A stretch of DNA of 35,828 nucleotides from Phycisphaera sp. (GTDB lineage: Bacteria > Planctomycetota > Phycisphaerae > Phycisphaerales > Phycisphaeraceae), in assembly GCA_028285385.1 (NCBI GenBank), contig JANQPR010000175.1:1-35828 (forward strand), read 5' to 3'. How positions within the stretch are numbered: position 1 is the first letter of the stretch; each line of letters opens with the position of its first letter. The position numbers were made by a program, and so were the translations under genes. A model generated the notes under the pieces. It was not told where the DNA came from. It did not search any database and was given only the letters and a program-made list of their open reading frames with translations. This document shows positions 33,994-35,828 of this stretch, one piece after another.

Positions 33994-34044
33994 GGGGGAT
34001 TTATAGCGTCCCGGGAGGAGCCCGGCCAAGCGACACGAACGAGA

Positions 34045-34066
34045 ACGCCGCCCGGGGAGGCGGCGT
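34045..34066 (-). terminator. Terminator hairpin of the upstream PEP-CTERM gene
   Basis: ACGCCGCC pairs perfectly with GGCGGCGT around a 6-base loop, 39 bases past the PEP-CTERM stop. Read leftward, TCTCGTTCGTG follows, a modest T-tract. It separates that gene from pdhB. Confidence 0.7.
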
Positions 34067-34105
34067 GGGGGAGTTTTTGCCTAGGAGCGGTCAGGCGGGT
34101 CGGGT

Positions 34106-34927
34106 TCAGAACGCGGCGGCCTCGTCGCGGACGCCACGCCACTTCGCCAAGCCGAGCAGGCCGATGCCGGCCAGCAGCGTCACCGCGGGCTCGGGGATGG
34201 ACTGGACCACGATCGACGACTCGGTGAGCAGCGTCGCGCCGTCGAAGGCCTGCAGCGTGATCGTGAACTCCCCGGGCACGTTGGCGTCGAAGCCGGACAG
34301 TTGGGCCAGTGGGTTGCCGCCGGCGTCCGCCGGGTCGTCGAAGAACTCGTAGTTCCACGAGTTCTGAGCCATGCTGAAGTTGTTGATGCGGTTGATGTAT
34401 TCACTGGGATTGGAGGGCTTGTTCCCCAGACCGGGGCCCGTCGTGTTGTCACCGAAGGCGTGGTCGCCGTCAGGCTGGTTGATCGGGTCAAACGTGTCGG
34501 TCGTGTCGATGCCCGTCGGGTCCCCGTCGATCAGGAACACGTACGAGTAATCGCTCAACACGGTGCCCGAAGGGTTCGATCCGTCGTAGTTGACATTGAT
34601 CGACCACTCGAAGTTCCAGATCGCCGTCGAGGCTTGATTGGACGCAAATCCGAAGCCGCCGCCCGGAGGCTGCTTGGGCTCAAAAGTGTAAGTCCCGTCG
34701 CCGTTGCTGTTGAAATCATTCTGCGGGGCGTTCGTATCGTCAAAGCGCAGCTTGGCTCGCAGCCCGATTTCGACGCCGTTGTCTCGACCAACCGTCCAGG
34801 AACCGTTGGCGTTGCCGGTCCCGAAGATCACGTTGTTGGTCACGTCTTGGTCAAACAGCGTCGCACCGCTGGCAACACCGCTTGCGCATATGACGACCGT
34901 TCCGGTTATCCAGCTCAGTCCTCTCAT
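34106..34927 (-). CDS. PEP-CTERM sorted exported protein
   Basis: The protein has 273 residues from the ATG at 34927, with AAGGGAAGAG just upstream; an upstream extension to 34999 lacks a site. Residues 1-22 form a signal peptide (MRGLSWITGTVVICASGVAS). The body is Asn/Asp/Gly-rich and beta-type, with IWNFEWSINVNYDG and YSYVFLIDGDPTG segments that suggest a calcium- or sugar-binding sandwich, but no family is recognised. The tail at 244-273 is IPEPAVTLLAGIGLLGLAKW, then RGVRDEAAAF: a PEP motif, helix and a weakly basic end. The tail matches that of the next PEP-CTERM gene at 20 of 25 positions although the bodies differ. Confidence 0.88.
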   Translation of the reverse strand: MRGLSWITGTVVICASGVASGATLFDQDVTNNVIFGTGNANGSWTVGRDNGVEIGLRAKLRFDDTNAPQNDFNSNGDGTYTFEPKQPPGGGFGFASNQASTAIWNFEWSINVNYDGSNPSGTVLSDYSYVFLIDGDPTGIDTTDTFDPINQPDGDHAFGDNTTGPGLGNKPSNPSEYINRINNFSMAQNSWNYEFFDDPADAGGNPLAQLSGFDANVPGEFTITLQAFDGATLLTESSIVVQSIPEPAVTLLAGIGLLGLAKWRGVRDEAAAF

Positions 34928-35086
34928 CTCGGCTCTTCCCTTTCCGCCCGGTTCGACCCGGATCATGATGTGTCGGCAAGCCCCGCAACGCCGCGTCACC
35001 CCTCGTCCGAGTCCGCGGCCCTGTCACTAAGTGAGACGGTAGGTGAATCGCCGACGGGACACAAGCCCAGGTGGCGGGAGGCTGAG

Positions 35087-35106
35087 TCGGACGGCCGTCC
35101 GTCCGA
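35087..35106 (-). terminator. Hairpin downstream of the edge PEP-CTERM gene
   Basis: TCGGACGG pairs perfectly with CCGTCCGA around a 4-base loop, 10 bases past the stop. No T-run follows in the leftward direction. Confidence 0.5.
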
Positions 35107-35116
35107 GCCCACAGGA

Positions 35117-35828
35117 TCAGCCCGCTTCGGCGTCACGGGAACCGCGCCACCGGGCCAGCCCGACGAGGCCGACCCCCGCCAGGAGCGTGGTCGCGGGCTC
35201 GGGGATGGCGGTCGCCACGCCGGCGAAGATGAAGTCCGGGTCAGAAGTGCCGCCGCCGCTGTCGAGGTTCTCGATGCGGACGGTCGTGAGGTTGTCGCCG
35301 ACGTTGAGCCCGAAGCTGGTGAGGTCGTAGACGATCTGGTTGGTGTCCTCGGCCGGCTCGGGGGCGAAGGTGTCGTCCGGCACGTGCGTCACGGAGGTGG
35401 CGGTGCTCGCGTTGTGCCAAGTCCCGCTGTTGTTGAACTGGACGCGGAAGCTGGTGCCCTCGGTGTCGACCCCGCTGGTGCTGCTGGTGATCTCGTAGAT
35501 CACGAAGTTCTTGTTGCTCGCGGTGATGGCCTGCCCGGAGCCGGCGTAGTTCAGCTGGAGCCAGTCGGGGTCTGGCGTGCTCTGCAGCGTCACCTGGTCG
35601 CCAGGGTCGGAGCCGAACTGCCCCGCCGCCAGCTCGCCGAGCGTGAAGTTGTTGACCCCCGCGGCGTTGTCCCAGAGCTTGCCGTCGAAGTCGACGGAAC
35701 TGCCCGCTTCGTCCCGGTAGGTGACCGACGCGCCCGTGAACTGGGCGAGGTCGAACACAAACCCGTTGATCAACTGGAACGGCGCGGCCTGCGATGCCGT
35801 GGCGAAGCCGGGCAACCCCGAACACAAG
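35117..35828 (-). CDS. PEP-CTERM sorted exported protein, N-terminus cut by window edge
   Basis: About 236 codons are present and the true start lies beyond the right edge; the visible beginning already shows the end of a signal peptide (FATASQAAPFQ). The body is beta-rich, with repeated Asp/Asn/Gly turns and segments such as LINGFVFDLAQFTGASVTY, FRVQFNNSGTWHNAST and NQIVYDLTSFGLNVGDNLTT, compatible with a carbohydrate-binding-like sandwich. The family is not recognised. The tail is IPEPATTLLAGVGLVGLARW, then RGSRDAEAG, a PEP-CTERM tag almost the same as that of the neighbouring gene. Both genes point the same way with about 190 bases between them. Confidence 0.87.
   Translation of the reverse strand, partial: LCSGLPGFATASQAAPFQLINGFVFDLAQFTGASVTYRDEAGSSVDFDGKLWDNAAGVNNFTLGELAAGQFGSDPGDQVTLQSTPDPDWLQLNYAGSGQAITASNKNFVIYEITSSTSGVDTEGTSFRVQFNNSGTWHNASTATSVTHVPDDTFAPEPAEDTNQIVYDLTSFGLNVGDNLTTVRIENLDSGGGTSDPDFIFAGVATAIPEPATTLLAGVGLVGLARWRGSRDAEAG

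Overview
The window looks like a chromosomal segment of a high-GC planctomycete, most likely of the Phycisphaerae type. That is an inference. It rests on very GC-rich coding DNA, five PEP-CTERM (exosortase-sorted) surface proteins in 36 kb, pyruvate phosphate dikinase, a three-subunit proton-translocating transhydrogenase, and short mostly monocistronic or two- to three-gene units on both strands. No rRNA, tRNA, CRISPR array, complete insertion sequence or phage gene was seen.

Layout. 1-1.7 kb: a secreted TIKI/EreA/ChaN-like protein cut by the left edge, then a small PepSY-like exported protein. 1.8-5.2 kb: a GNAT acetyltransferase and ppdK with a histone-like lysine tail. 5.5-8.7 kb: a PhyH-type dioxygenase, a membrane C39 peptidase and a DUF3267 zincin, around a 0.9-kb gene-free, hairpin-rich stretch. 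8.7-13.6 kb: sucD, a GyrI-like protein, a G-run-rich gap ending in a terminator, a DUF2007/zinc-ribbon membrane protein, a putative lipoprotein and ldhA. 13.7-18 kb: a spondin-domain PEP-CTERM protein, a Tat-leader SDR, tag and a beta-propeller PEP-CTERM protein. 18.1-22.7 kb: uup, a VOC-GNAT fusion, a 65-codon copy of the Uup C-terminal domain, and an ankyrin-repeat protein. 22.7-25.6 kb: gatC-gatA and a ROK kinase without its zinc motif. 26-27 kb: a lower-GC GIY-YIG-like gene bracketed by octamer repeats, and yjbQ. 27.1-30.1 kb: pntAA-pntAB-pntB. 30.2-35.8 kb: an FmdB-type zinc ribbon, a DUF4432 protein, pdhB, and three PEP-CTERM genes.

How the genes work together. PPDK, PdhB, SucD, LdhA, the ROK kinase and transhydrogenase belong to central carbon and redox metabolism, but they are scattered; pdhB and sucD stand without their usual partner genes. 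GatCA is part of the tRNA-dependent amidotransferase (gatB lies elsewhere). The PEP-CTERM proteins would be exported and processed by an exosortase not encoded here.

The most unusual signals are the stand-alone Uup C-terminal-domain copy whose GTG start overlaps the preceding stop codon, the octamer arrays on both sides of the compositionally foreign GIY-YIG gene, short tandem repeats at intergenic junctions (one in the ribosome-binding position of pntAB), and the zinc-motif deletion in the ROK kinase. I did not find a multi-gene system that I can defend as a new defence or biosynthetic locus.
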